Source of the DNA: Closterium sp. Naga37s-1
Lineage: Eukaryota; Streptophyta; Zygnematophyceae; Desmidiales; Closteriaceae
Length of the DNA: 64,000 nucleotides
NCBI GenBank assembly: GCA_947471745.1
Contig: CANJKZ010000010.1
Location: 5,327,001-5,391,000 of the forward strand
Direction: 5' to 3'
Below the pieces are notes generated by a model. The model made no database searches. It was given only the letters and a program-made list of their open reading frames with translations, and was not told the origin of the DNA. Of the stretch, positions 1 through 13,400 are shown in pieces (position 1 is the stretch's first letter; every line of letters starts with the position of its first letter). Made by a program: the position numbers and the translations under genes.

Positions 1-2376
1 TAGTCGTGGTTCGCGTCAGCGTCCTCCCCCTGTCCCCGGCACGCACCGGATGTCTCTGCGTCCCTCCACTGCTCCGCTGCGTGCCCCTTTGCCTTCTCCT
101 CCTGAGTCCTCTCTTCCTGTTCTTGCTGACCCGAAGTCGGACTCCCTTCGTGCTGCCAGTCCTACTGTCACGCGTCTCCTTGCTACTGTCGTCACTGACC
201 CTTCCTTTGAGTCCGCTGCTGCGTCTGCCTTAGTTTCTGAGCTTGTCGACTTCGCTGCTCGCTGTCGCCTAGACTACGCTGCTAGTCTTGTCGCTGAGTC
301 TGAGTCTGTTTGTCCTCCGTCCGTCGGGGGTGAGTGTGCCCTTGGCACGGACGTCCTTGAGGGCAGGCAGGAGGAGTTCCAGTGCTTTGCTGCTGCTTCA
401 CCTCATCTCGTGTCCATGCTGCTTGCCCCTGAGGGAGACCCGGATGCACCAGACATCCCGACTCCGCGCTCTTACGCGGAGGCGATAGAGGGTCCCTACT
501 CCTCTCAGTGGCAGGCAGCCATGGATGCAGAGATGGCTTCCTGGAAGTCCACAGGCACCTACGTCGACGAGGTTCCCCCTCCTGGGGCGAACATCGTCAG
601 TGGCATGTGGATTTTCAGGGTGAAGCGGCCGCCGGGTTCTCCGCCTGTCTTCAAGGCGCGCTACGTGGCTCGTGGCTTCAGTCAGCGGCAGGGAGTTGAC
701 TACTTTCAGACCTTCTCTCCCACCCCGAAGATGACCACTCTTCGGGTACTGCTGCACATAGCCGCTCACCGTGACTACGAGCTTCACTCTCTTGACTTCA
801 GCACTACTTTCTTGCAGGGCAGCCTGCACGAGGAGATCTGGCTGCGCCGCCCACCTGGCTTCACTGGGTCTTTTCCTCCTGGTACCCAGTGGAGCCTCCG
901 GCGGCCAGTCTACGGTCTCCGCCAGGCACCTCGTGAGTGGCACGACACACTGAGGACTACACTTGCGGCTCTTGGGTTTGCTCCTTCTACTGCCGACCCG
1001 TCACTGTTTCTGCGCACCGACACTTCTTTGCCGCCGTTCTACATCCTCGTGTACGTCGACGACTTGGTCTTTGCCACAGCTGACACTGCTGGACTCGCCC
1101 ACGTGAAGTCAGAGCTGCAGAAGAGACACATGTGCACAGACCTGGGTGAACTGCGCAGCTACCTTGGCTTGCAGATCACCCGGGACAGAGCACAGCGCAC
1201 CATTACCCTGACTCAGTCACACATGGTGCAGCAGGTCCTTCAGCGCTTCGGCTTCACGTACTCCTCGCCTCAGGCCACTCCTCTGTCTACTCGCCACTCG
1301 CTCTCAGCTCTGCCTTCGGATGAGTCCGTAGAGTCGAGTGGCCCGTACCCAGAGCTTGTTGGCTGCCTCATGTACCTAATGACCTGCACTCGACCTGACC
1401 TTGCATACCCTCTTAGCGATCTGGCACGCTATGTTGCTCCTGGGAGACACAGACCAGAGCACATGGCTGCAGCGAAGAGGGTGTTGCGCTACTTGTGCAG
1501 TACGTCGGGCATGGGGCTCGTGCTTGGAGGGCGGAGTCCAGTGGTCCTCACTGGTCACGCAGACGCTTCTTGGGCTGACGACCAGGCTACGCAGCGGTCG
1601 TCACAGGGTTACACCTTCAGCCTTGGCTCCGGCTCTGTTTCGTGGCGGTCTACCCGCTCGTCTTCTGTTCTCGGCTCCAGTTGTGAGGCTGAGATCTACG
1701 TAGGGGCCATGGCTGCACAGGAGCTACGCTGGCTCACCTACCTGCTGACTGACCTAGGAGAGCCGCCTCGTTCTCCTCCAGTTCTGTACGTAGATAACAA
1801 GGCTATGCTGGCCTTGTGTCGGGAGCACAGACTGGAGCACAGAACGAAGCACATCGCTCTTCGCTACTTCCTTGCTCGTGAGCTGCAGCAGCGCGGTCAG
1901 CTGCGTCTTGCTTACGTGGCCTCTGAGGCCAACACTGCTGATATCTTCACCAAGGCACTTGCGCCTTGTGACCATCAGCGCTTCTGTACTCTGTTAGGTC
2001 TTGTACCTACCTTGCCTCACTTGCTCACTTCTTGACCTTGCTTGTACTGTTACATATATATATACCTGCTCTTACTTGTTTAGCGTTATATATATGCGTG
2101 TACTCATGTATGTGAACTGGCCTTGTGGCCTTGAACTTGTGCTCGGAATGTGTGGTGACGTTGTGATCCACCCTGAGCTTGCTTTGCCTTGCTTTGCTTG
2201 ACTGGTCTTGTGACCCCTTGTTCTCCCCCACTTTGCCTATGGGGGTGTGTCAAACTTATATGATCTAGCCTGTGTAGGCTGTAGCGGGTTAGATACTAAG
2301 GGGTACACAATTCTAGGGTTTTATATTTGTATCACTTTCATTCCTTAGTTCATTCATTCTCGTTCTAAGTTTCTCA
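1..2376 (+). mobile_element. Copia LTR retrotransposon, 3' part (5' end outside window)
   Basis: Fossil or recent Ty1/Copia element whose 5' half lies before the window. The open frame enters at the window edge and ends at 2035. It holds the end of integrase, the reverse transcriptase (YVDD motif near 1053) and the RNase H/C-terminal part ending in a TKAL-type Copia tail. It matches, block for block, the C-terminal half of the element at 31587-38795. After about 200 bp of AT-rich trailer comes a polypurine tract (GGGGGTG, about 2241-2247) and one 3' LTR at 2248-2376 (TG...CA). The base after the LTR is already GGM-repeat sequence, so the element sits in a Gly/Met-repeat gene. The visible part is open. 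Target duplication cannot be checked because the other end is outside the window. Confidence 0.93.
2248..2376 (+). repeat. 3' LTR of the Copia element
   Basis: 129-bp terminal repeat. It begins TGTCAAAC just after the polypurine tract and ends TTCTCA against GGM-repeat DNA. It is clearly related to the 126-bp LTRs at 31587 and 38670 (shared GGGTACACAATTCTAGGGTT core) but diverged, so it belongs to a sister subfamily. Confidence 0.85.
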
Positions 2377-3692
2377 TGGGCGGCGGCGGAATGGGCGGTG
2401 GTGGAATGGGCGGCGGCGGAATGGGCGGAGGCGGAATGGGTGGCGGCGGCATGGGTGGCGGCGGAATGGGCGGCGGTGGAATGGGCGGCGGCGGAATGGG
2501 CGGCGACGGAATAGGAGGCGGCGGAATGGGCGGCGGCGGAATGAGCGGCGGGAGCATGGGTGGCGGCGGAATGGAAGGTGGCGGAATTGGCGGCGGCGGC
2601 ATGGGCGGCGGCGGAATGGGCGGTGGTGGAATGGGCGGCGGAATGGACGGCGGGGACATGGGCGGCGGGGGCATGGGTGGCGGCGGAATGGGCGGCGGTG
2701 GAATGGGCGGCGGCGGAATAGGAGGCGGCGGAATGGGCGGCGGCGGAATGGGCGGCGGGGGCATGGGCGGCGAGGGCATGGGTGGCGGCGGAATGGAAGG
2801 TGGCGGAATGGGCGGCGGCGGAATGGACGGCGGCGGAATGGACGGTGGTGGAATGGGCGGCAGCGGAATGGGCGGCGGCGGAATGGGTGGCGGCGGAATG
2901 GAAGGAGGCGGAATGGGCGGAGGCGGAATGGGCGGCGGCAGAATGGGCGGCGGCGGAATAGGAGGCGGCGGAATGGGCAGCGGCGGAATGGGCGGCGGGG
3001 ACATGGGCGGCAGGGGCATGGGTGGCGGCGGAATGGAAGGTGGCGGAATGGGCGGCGGCGGAATGGGCGGCGGCGGAATGGGCGGCGGCATGGGCGGACC
3101 TGGGTCCTCCGCTCCCCGATCACAATCAGCCATGGGTCCTGGGGGGAACACGGGCGGCGGGGGAAAGGGAGGTGGCGGAATGGGCGGCGGCGGGATGGGC
3201 GGAGGCGGCATGGGTGGCGGCGGCATGGGCGGCGGCGGAATGGGCGGCGGCGGCATGGGTGGAGGAGGAATGGGAAGTGGCGGAATGGGAGGCGGCGGAA
3301 TGGGCGGCAGGGGCGGCATGGGAGGGGGTATGGCCGGACCTGGGTCTGCTCCCGGATCACTAGCAGCCAAGGGTCCTGGGGGGAACATGGGCGGAGGCAT
3401 GGGCGGCGGCGGAATGGGTGGCGGAGGCATGGGCGGCGGAGGAATGGGCGGCGGAGGAATGGGCGGCGGAGGAATGGGTGGGTCAGGGTGGGTTGCTCCA
3501 GGGTCGCAGGCAGCACCCGCCCAGGGTGGACCTGGGATGGGCGGAGAGATGGGCGGAGGGATGGGCGGAGGGATGGGCGGAGGGATGGGCGGAGGGATGG
3601 GTGGAGGGATGGGTGGAGGGATGGGCGGAGGGATGGGTGGGCCTGGGGGGGGCAACATGGGAGGTGGTATGGGCGGACCAGGTTCTCCTTGA
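2377..3692 (+). pseudogene. Gly/Met-repeat (GGM) protein gene, copy 1, 5' end displaced by Copia
   Basis: A continuous frame of about 435 residues made of a five-residue repeat ([10 protein letters not shown]), broken by three spacers of the type GPGSSAPRSQSAMGPGGN, and ending in GGMGGPGSP and a stop at 3690-3692. The same repeat and spacers occur in copy 2 at 49245-53536 (-), which has a signal peptide and a poly-Gln tract before the repeats. By analogy the N-terminus of copy 1 should lie upstream of the Copia insertion, outside the window. All six frames are long and open because the repeat has no stops; I chose + because the other copy's signal peptide reads into the GGM frame. Function is unknown; a secreted, flexible structural or wall protein is a guess. 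Cut off from its start by the insertion. Confidence 0.6.
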
Positions 3693-4487
3693 TGCAAGCC
3701 TGGCATCATGGGTCATGGGGAGGCATGGATGGCGGTGTTGGAGGAGGCATGGGTTGTGGAATGCGCAGCGTAGGGGCATGGGATGCTGACGGCACAAAGT
3801 AAAAGAACCATTTGTAGGTGGCTTTGCCAAGTGGCTGGTACCGGAGATTGGCATTTCGTGCAGGTGACTTGTAGTGGTGGCATTGCTGCAAGAGCTTGGG
3901 TGCAGCAGCACGCACACGGATGCACGCGGTTCTATCCGTGTAGTGCTGCTTCGTCCAAGCTTGTAGCAGCCAGACAGTGTGGGCAGTAGGATGTATCAAT
4001 CCCAGGATCTTTGTATCAATTTGTGGAGGGAATGTGTGCATATTTCTCCTCTGGCAATTCTTTCTCCACTTCACAAGTCAAGATTGAAACATTCTTTGTG
4101 TGCAGAGTGCAACCATGCATACGGTAATATAAATGTGGAGTGTAAAGCCATCCAAGCGTTTGGTTGTTTAGTTTCAGTCAGCCATGGCAGCTGTGCGGTC
4201 GAGAGAATAGTAATCTTTAGCGCCACTTGAAAGCAACCATCTGAGAACAATAGCATTAAGCGCCCACACGTGTGTGCTGTGCAGGAAAGGCATACAGCAA
4301 ACACAGCACGGTACCGTATATCGACGAATGGATACACAATAGAGACTGTACAGCAGTGCGGAAAGCCTAGTCGGTGACCATTCAGTCTGTAACGAGACCA
4401 GCAAAAACATGCCCAGCTCTATCACGTGCCGGGATCTGCTGCTGGTCCCTACTAGTTCTCTGCCTCGTTATAAGGCACCTCAAGACA
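3693..4487. other. Intergenic space between convergent GGM copy 1 and ACR gene
   Basis: No supported gene. 3693-3800 is decayed GGM-like sequence. About 4170-4430, read on the minus strand, is the likely 3' UTR of the ACR gene: it resembles the segments at about 23600-23700 and 58600-58700 that follow ACR-derived debris in copies A and B. Confidence 0.45.
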
Positions 4488-7400
4488 CTAGTAGCTCTCC
4501 TCGGCTTCGATGTCTGGCCGGGAGAGAGTGTAGTTGAGGGCGTTAAGTGTGAGCTGGAAGGGGGTAGGGAGAGGAAGAGGGGGGGAGGGAGAGATTGAGA
4601 AGAGACGAAAGAGAACCGAATGGGAAATCAGAGAAAATGGGTTGACTGAGGGGGAGTCGAGGAAGGGGAAGAGGAGAGAGATATGGGACAGAACAGAGAG
4701 GTATGGGACAGAACTGAGAGGTATGGGACAGAACTGAGAGGTATGGGACAGAACTGAGGTATGGGACAGAACTGAGGTATGGGACAGAACTGAGAGGTAG
4801 TTATAACAAGTCTCAGAAGTATTCAGTAAGGTGGATGACATGGGCTGTCAGCCAGGATGACATGGAAAGGAACGAGGGGCACCGATTAGAAGAGAAAAGA
4901 GGGACAATGGAAGGAGGGGCTTCAGGAAGAGAGGGATTGCGCTTGAGAGCCATAGGAGTCAGGCAGGAGAAAGGAGAAAGAGAAGGAGGTGTGAAGGGGG
5001 AGGAGGCACAAGAATGATGGGATGAGGAGACGAGAGCAGGGAGTGCATCTTCTAAGGAGCAGGTGGGTGCTTCATTTGCACGTCTCGTGGCCTGAGCGGA
5101 GTCTAAGGAACAATGTATACCTCCAAGTAAGATCCACAGCTTTGCAAGATGAAAATGATGCTGGTGGGCACAATAACCCGATGGTGGTTGTTCCATCTCA
5201 GCATGTTCGTTTGAACTCACCGTGCTCATTTCATCTCACTGCGCTAGTTTCATCTCTCTGTGCTCTCACCGCGCTAGTTTCATCTCTCTGTACTCTCACC
5301 ACGCTAGTTTCATCTCTCTGTGCTCTCACCGCGCTCGTTTCATCTCAGCATGCTCGCTTCAAGTCACCATGCTCGTTTCATCTCACCGTGCTCGTTTCAT
5401 CTCACCATACTCGTTTCATCTCACCATGCTCGTTTCATCTCACCGTGGTCATCTCATCATCCAGTGGCCCCCCATGGTACGACACCGTGAACACATCCTT
5501 CGCCACCACGCCCTGCATGCACATGCATGAGAGATGGGCCATGAGAGATGAGCCATGAGAGATGAGCCATGAGAGATGAGCCATGAGAGACAGATACGGT
5601 GATCATTGTGGACACATCCTTCGCCACCACGCCCTGCATGCACATACATGAGTGATAAGAGTTGGGAGATGGGTGATTAATGCGTGAATACATCCTTCGC
5701 TACCATCCCCTGCATGCACATGAATGGATGGCAGGATACGGGAGATGGGCGTTGGGGAGAAGCAAGGCATGACACCGCAAACACATGCTTTGCCACCACG
5801 CCCTGCATGCACACAAATGGACGATGGACCATGTGAGATGGGGGATGGGAGATGGGAGATGGGAGATGGGAGATGGGAGATGGGAGATGGTGATTACAGT
5901 GCAGCATGGGAAGTTCGGTACAGGGAGCGCATCCTGCACCAGCACACCCTGTTGGGAGACGGGCATGAGTGAAGGCGTGCATGCGTACCAATTCACAGCA
6001 CAGCACAGCACAGCACAGCACACAGGTCCACAACTGCACTCACAGAGCACACAGCCTTCGTCTGCACCCACCTCGGTGTCGATCTCTGCTGACGTCACGC
6101 TGACGGACATCCCTGTCAGCACATCCACGATCTCCATAAGCAGCCCCGGCCGGTCCGCCGCCTCCACCCTCAACTCGCTGCCGCTGTTGTCGGGGAGGGC
6201 CGTAATCGCCATGCGCGTTGGCACGCTCGCCTGTGGGGTGGAGAATGGGAGTGCATAGAAGAGAGCACACATGAAGGGAGGGGATGCACGCATCATTTGC
6301 CAGTCTGCCAGTGTGCCGGTCTGCCGGTCTGCCGGTCTGCCGGTCTGCCGGTCTGCTGGTCTGCCGGTCTGCTGGTCTGCCGGTCTGCTGGTCTGCCGGT
6401 CTGCTGGTCTGCTGGTCTGCTGCCTCCACCATCTGCTCGCCGCCCTGTCAGGGGCATGAATGGCATGCGTGTTGGCATGCTCGCCTGTGAAGGATGTTAT
6501 CGAGAGTAATCGAGACGATGTGCGAGCACTCAGAAGACCGAAGAAGCCTGATAGCAGGGTGGCAGCGTGGGGAAGCACAGCGGGGTGACGGCTGAAGGAG
6601 AACAGGGAGAAGGGAGCAGCAGTCAACGCGGAGGAGAAAACAGGGTCAATTAAGTGACCAGGCAGTCAACTCAAGAGTAGTCAGTGCGGAGGAGAAAACT
6701 GGTTCAGGTAAGTGTTGCTCATGTTGCTCTGAGAGCTCACACAGCCACACGATGCCGCTGGTGCAGTCGCTAATAGAGATTTGACACCTCAACAATGCAT
6801 GTGGGGTGAGTACCCCTGTCCTGTACAATGCATGTGGGGTGAGTACCCCTGTCCTGTACAATGCATGTGGGGTGAGTACACCTGTCCTGTACAATGCATG
6901 TGGGGTGAGTACACCTGTCCTGTACAATGCATGTGGGGTGAGTACACCTGTCCTGTACAATGCATGTGGGGTGAGTACACCTGTCTTGTACAATGCATGT
7001 GGGGTGAGTACACCTGTCCTGTACAATGCATGTGGGGTGAGTACACCTGTCCTGTACAATGCATGTGGGGTGAGTACCCCTGTCCTGTACAATGCATGTG
7101 GGGTGAGTACCCCTGTCCTGTACAATGCATGTGGGGTGAGTACACCTGTCCTGTACAATGCATGTGGGGTGAGTACACCTGTCCTGTACAATGCATGTGG
7201 GGTGAGTACACCTGTCCTGTACAATGCATGTGGGGTGAGTACACCTGTCTTGTACAATGCATGTGGGGTGAGTACACCTGTCCTGTACAATGCATGTGGG
7301 GTGAGTACACCTGTCCTGTACAATGCATGTGGGGTGAGTACACCTGTCCTGTACAATGCATGTGGGGTGAGTACACCTGTCCTGTACAATGCATGTGGGG

Positions 7401-10400
7401 TGAGTACACCTGTCCTGTACAATGCATGTGGGGTGAGTACACCTGTCCTGTACAATGCATGTGGGGTGAGTACACCTGTCCTGTACAATGCATGTGGGGT
7501 GAGTAAACAAGTACGGTAGACCCATACCAGTGCTCCCCCCAAGCCTCTCGACCCTCGCTGCAATCCCAACCTCCTCACGTTCCCCACCCCTCTCCCCGAA
7601 CCCTCAACCAGTGCCCCACGCACCACGCACCCCAGCCCCTGCCACTCTCCCCTCTCTCACGTTGCATGGTGGCGAGTCGCACGTGAGGCCCATGGCTAGC
7701 TGCATGCCTGATTCCTCCCATCATTGGCTACCCTCCCACCGTTCCCAGCCTCCCGCCACTCCCACCACCCTCCCCAGTCCCCCCACCCGGCCCTCGTCAC
7801 TCACGTTGCATGGTGGCGAGTCGCATGTGAGGCCCATGGCCAGCTGCGTGCCTGACTCCTGCAGGTGGGGGAGGGAAGGGGGAAGGGGGAAGGCGGAAGG
7901 GGGAAAGGGGAAGGGGTAAGGCGGAAGGGGGAACGGGGGAGGGGTAAGGCGGAAGGAGGAAGGGGGAAGGGGTAAGGCGGAAGGGGGAAGGGGGGAGGGG
8001 TAAGGCGGAAGGAGGAAGGGGGAAGGGGTAAGGCGGAAGGGGGAAGGGGTAAGGCGGAAGGGGGAAGGGGGAAGGGGTAAGGCGGAAGGAGGAAGGGGAA
8101 GGAGAGGAGAGGGGTGCAGGATGGTGGGGTTTGATGATGCAAGGAGGTGAATCGCATGTGAGGGCCACGGCTAGCTGAACGCTGCATTCCCGAGTGAGGA
8201 GGGGTTGGGGGAGCAGGGTAGAGCACGAGGGAGTATACTACACAACACGGGGTGGCAGGCGACGCATGTAAGCAGCAGCAATCACGGGTGGCATGCAATG
8301 CACATAGGAGCGCTCACAGGGTGTGAGTAGCTCTCACGGCATGGTGAGTAGCTCCCACAGGGAGGCATGCAAACCACACAGTGCGTCAGAAGTGCAGTGA
8401 GCAGCACTCACGGGGTGGTACTTGAGGAGCAGCACTCACGGGGTGGTACTTGAGGAGCAGCACTCACGGGGTGGTACTTGAGGAGCAGCACTCACGGGGT
8501 GGTACTTGAGGAGCAGCACTCACGGGGTGGTACTTGAGGAGCAGCACTCACGGGGTGGTACTTGAGGAGCAGCACTCACGGGGTGGTACTTGAGGAGCAG
8601 CACTCACGGGGTGGTACTTGAGGAGCAGCACTCACGGGGTGGTACTTGAGGAGCAGCACTCACGGGGTGGTACTTGAGGAGCAGCACTCACGGGGTGGTA
8701 CTTGAGGAGCAGCACTCACGGGGTGGTACTTGAGGAGCAGCACTCACGGGGTGGTACTTGAGGAGCAGCACTCACGGGGTGGTACTTGAGGAGCAGCACT
8801 CACGGGGTGGTACTTGAGGAGCAGCACTCACGGGGTGGTACTTGAGGAGCAGCACTCACGGGGTGGTACTTGAGGAGCAGCACTCACGGGGTGGTACTTG
8901 AGGAGCAGCACTCACGGGGTGGTACTTGAGGAGCAGCACTCACGGGGTGGTACTTGAGGAGCAGCACTCACGGGGTGGTACTTGAGGAGCAGCACTCACG
9001 GGGTGGTACTTGAGGAGCAGCACTCACGGGGTGGTACTTGAGGAGCAGCACTCACGGGGTGGCGAGCAGCACTCACGGGGTGGCGAGCAGCACTCACGGG
9101 GTGGCGAGCAGCACTCACAGGGTGGTACTTGAGGAGGTTGGCGATGATGGTGCCTCGAATGGCCTCTATCATCTCCACACTCTCCACCTTGCCTCCCCTG
9201 TGAATGGTGCGTGGTGCGTGGGGTGGCAGAGCAAAGGATGGGATGCGATGGGATGGGATGGGATGGGATGGGATGGGATGGGATGGGATGGGATGGGCAG
9301 GGTAGGGCAGAGGATGAGAGTTTCTATTCGAAGTCAAATCGTGTCGCACACCCATGGAGGGTACGTGGGGTGGCATGGCAGGGTAGGGGATGGGGGATGG
9401 TTCAATAAGTGTGACATATGACATGTGCATGTTGGCATTCTCTCTTTTCGCCGCTGATTTTCTTTTGCAGGATGAGGCAAGGGAGGGAGGGGGGGCCTCT
9501 TGGAGAATCGCAGGGCAGGGATCGAGCAGAGAGGGAGGGATTTGAGACATCTCAAAAGAGCGTTACTCAATGCGCCAACATCTGCTGTGCACCTCCCCCT
9601 TCCAAGCCTCTCCTCACAGTCCTGGATGATGGTGACATCACTGCATGCAACACTGCATGCAACACTGCATGCAACACTGCATGCAACACTGCATGCAACA
9701 CTGCATGCAACACTGCATGCAACACTGCATGCAACACTGCATGCAACACTGCATGCAACACTGCATGCAACACTGCATGCAACACTGCATGCAACACTGC
9801 ATGCAACACTGCATGCAACACTGCTTGCAACACTGCATGCAACACTGCATGCAACACTGCATGCAACACTGCTTGCAACACTGCTTGCAACACTGCTTGC
9901 AACACTGCTTGCAACACTGCATGCAACACTGCATGCAACACTGCATGCAACACTGCATGCAACACTGCATGCAACACTGCATGCAACACTGCATGCAACA
10001 CTGCATGCAACACTGCATGCAACACTGCATGCAACACTGCATGCAACACTGCATGCAACACTGCATGCAACACTGCATGCAACACTGCTTGCAACACTGC
10101 TTGCAACACTGCTTGCAACACTGCTTGCAACACTGCTTGCTATCATCACCCGCCCATGTATTCACCACCATCCCTCGTCCTTTCCTTCCCAGACCTTCCG
10201 CCACACTCCCCTCTTTGGCCATCCTCCTCCCAACCCCCTCCTCACTCACTCTTCTGTCCTTGCCCACCCCCCTCTCCCTTCCCTCCCCCCCAAACGGCAC
10301 TCACTCCTGAGTGATGGTGAAGGTGTTGCGAGCAACGGTGCCGGCAGTGGTCACGCGTCCCTTCACCACGTTCAGCCCCAGACTGCGCAGCGCCGCCATC

Positions 10401-13400
10401 TGCCAGGGCAATGAGGGAGTGGGAAGGCAGGGAGAGTGGTGAGCAGAGAGAGGTGAGGCGAGCTCTGAGCGAACTTGGGAGTCGCGCGTCCCTTCACCAC
10501 ATTCAGCCCCAGACTGCGCAGCGCCGCCATCTACCAGCAAGGAGAGTGGTGAGAACAGGGTGGGTCAGCCCCAGACTGCGCAGCGCCGCCATCTGGTAGG
10601 GCGGTGAGGGAGTGGGGAGGCAAGGCAGAGAGAGGTGAGGTGAGCTCTGAGCGGACTTGGGAGTCACGCGCCCCTTCACCATGGTCAGCCCCAGAGTGTG
10701 CAGAGCTGCCATCTGGTAGGGACGGTGGTGGAGGCGAGGTGGAGAGGTAAGATGGCTACACCTCACACCCACCAGATGCATCTGCTCCTCGTATCAAACC
10801 CCTCGGCCCCCCACCAGCTCACCGTGTCCATGAGTGCCCCCAGCCAGCCAGTCGCCCAACTCCAGCTGCACCACAACACACCCCTAGCTTCCCTCAATCG
10901 CCGCAGCCTGCGCTTCCCGCCCCCCACTTCCCACAAATTTCTCATCACACCCAACCCCCCCCTCCACACTTGCTGTCCACCAGCTCACCGTGTCCATGAG
11001 AGCCCCCCGTCTGTCTTTTGAGGCGCCTCAAAAAACACCGTGTCCATGAGAGCCCCCAGTCTGTCCCCAAACTCCAGCTGCACCACTCGCCTCCAAGTGG
11101 TTGTCTATCACCTCCACCAGCACCCCCTCACTCTCTACCACACCCCACTCCACCCCACCCCACCCCACCCCACCCCACCACACCACATCCCTCAACCTCC
11201 CTCCTGCTCTCACCGTGTCCATGAGTGCCCCCAGCCGGTCACCAAACTCCAGCTGCACAACGGTCGCATTGGCCTCTGAGTGGTTGTCTATCACCACCAC
11301 CGGCACCGGCACCTCCTCTGTCTGCGCCTCCGCTGTGGTTGCTGCTGCTGTCACTATTGTGTGGCTGGCCTGGTGGCGGGAGAAGGTGGGAGAAGGCAGT
11401 GAAACGATGAGGAATGGGAGTTATGAGGTATTCCCCCCAAAGGCAGTAAGCCTTCCAACGTGGTCGCATTGGCCTCTGAGTGGTTGTATATCATATCACC
11501 ACCAACAGCACCGGCACCTCCTCTGTTGCCGTCTCTGCTGTGGCTGCTGCTGATGTCGCTATGGTGTGGCTGGCCTGGTGGTGGGAGAAGCGCGGGAGAA
11601 GTGCAGAGAGATGGAAAAAAACAGAGTAGAAGCTTCCACCTGTTGGTGATGGTGATGGTGCAGTTTTATCCCCATGATAAAATCCTCTTTTGCCTTCCAC
11701 CTGTTGACATCCGTTCCCTATCCACTTATGCTGCGGCTCCTGCTGCGGCCACTCAGGTGTGGCTGACCTGGTAGGAGAAGCAGGGAGGGAGAAAGCAGAG
11801 CAATGGGACAGGAACGATACAGAGTAAAAACGTAATCTTGTTATTCCTTCCCATGTTAAAAGCTCTTCCAACATGGTCGCAATCTCCCACGACGCACTCT
11901 TACTTATCACCACACTCTTACTTATCACCGCACTCATTCTTATCACCGCACTCTTACTTACCACCGCACTCTTACTTATCACCGCACTCTTACTTATCAC
12001 CGCACTCTTTCTTATCACCGCACTCTTTCTTATCACCGCACTTATCACCGCACTCTTTCTTATCACCGCACTCTTTCTTATCACCGCACTCTTTCTTATC
12101 ACCGCACTCTTTCTTATCACTGCACTCTTTCTTATCACCGCACTCTTTCTTATCACTGCACTCTTTCTTATCACCGCACTCTTTCTTATCACCGCACTCT
12201 TTCTTATCACCGCACTCTTTCTTATCACCGCACTCGTACTTATCACCGCACTCTTTCTTATCACCGCACTCTTACTTATCACCGCACTCTTTCTTATCAC
12301 CGCACTCTTTCTTATCACCGCACTCTTTCTTATCACCGCACTCTTTCTTATCACCGCACTCTTTCTTATCACCGCACTCTTTCTTATCACCGCACTCTTT
12401 CTTATCACCGCACTCTTTCTTATCACCGCACTCTTTCTTATCACCGCACTCTTTCTTATCACCGCACTCTTTCTTATCACCGCACTCTTTCTTATCACCG
12501 CACTCTTTCTTATCACCGCACTCTTTCTTATCACCGCACTCTTTCTTATCACCGCACTCTTTCTTATCACCGCACTCTTTCTTATCACCGCACTCTTTCT
12601 TATCACCGCACTCTTTCTTATCACCGCACTCTTTCTTATCACCGCACTCTTTCTTATCACCGCACTCTTTCTTATCACCGCACTCTTTCTTATCACCGCA
12701 CTCTTTCTTATCACCGCACTCTTTCTAACACCTCACTCTTTCTTATCACCGCACTCTTTCTTATCACCGCACTCTTTCTTATCACCGCACTCTTTCTTAT
12801 CACCGCACTCTTTCTTATCACCGCACTCTTTCTTATCACCGCACTCTTTCTTATCACCGCACTCTTTCTTATCACCGCACTCTTACTTATCACCGCACTC
12901 TTACTTATCACCACACTCTTTCTAACACCTCACTCTTTCTTATCACCGCACTCTTTCTTATCACCGCACTCTTTCTTATCACCGCACTCTTTCTTATCAC
13001 CGCACTCTTTCTTATCACCGCACTCTTTCTTATCACCGCACTCTTTCTTATCACCGCACTCTTTCTTATCACTGCACTCTTTCTTATCACCGCACTCTTT
13101 CTTATCACCGCACTCTTTCTTATCACCGCACTCTTTCTTATCACCGCACTCTTTCTTATCACCGCAATCTTACTTATCACCGCAATCTTACTTATCACCG
13201 CTCTCTTTCTTATCACCGCACTCTTTCTTATCACCGCACTCTTTCTTATCACCGCACTCTTTCTTCTGATGGTTGACCACCGCCACCGTGACCGGCCCCA
13301 TCTCTTCATCAGCAACCCCTCTACTGCTGCTAATACTGTGCCATGCTGTTACGTCATGCCATGCCACCATGTTCCTGGCATTCAAGTCAAGTCACAACAT

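Noticed and set aside
2354-3709. Long proline-rich minus-strand ORF (PPPIPPPPM repeats)
   Set aside because: It is the antisense of the GGM repeat; the signal peptide of copy 2 supports the Gly/Met reading.
6781-7525. Several 230-250 codon ORFs on both strands
   Set aside because: Artefacts of a 33-bp repeat, whose period is a multiple of three.
6793-9120. CRISPR-like regular repeats
   Set aside because: Units are contiguous with no unique spacers, and the host is eukaryotic; these are minisatellites.
9334-10414. ORFs of 190-300 codons on both strands (ACNT, HATL, SVAC repeats)
   Set aside because: Produced by a 12-bp minisatellite in an ACR intron.
11491-12925. 350-407 codon ORFs with VIRKSA or FLITAL repeats
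   Set aside because: 18-bp array; no start context, no domain, several frames open at once.
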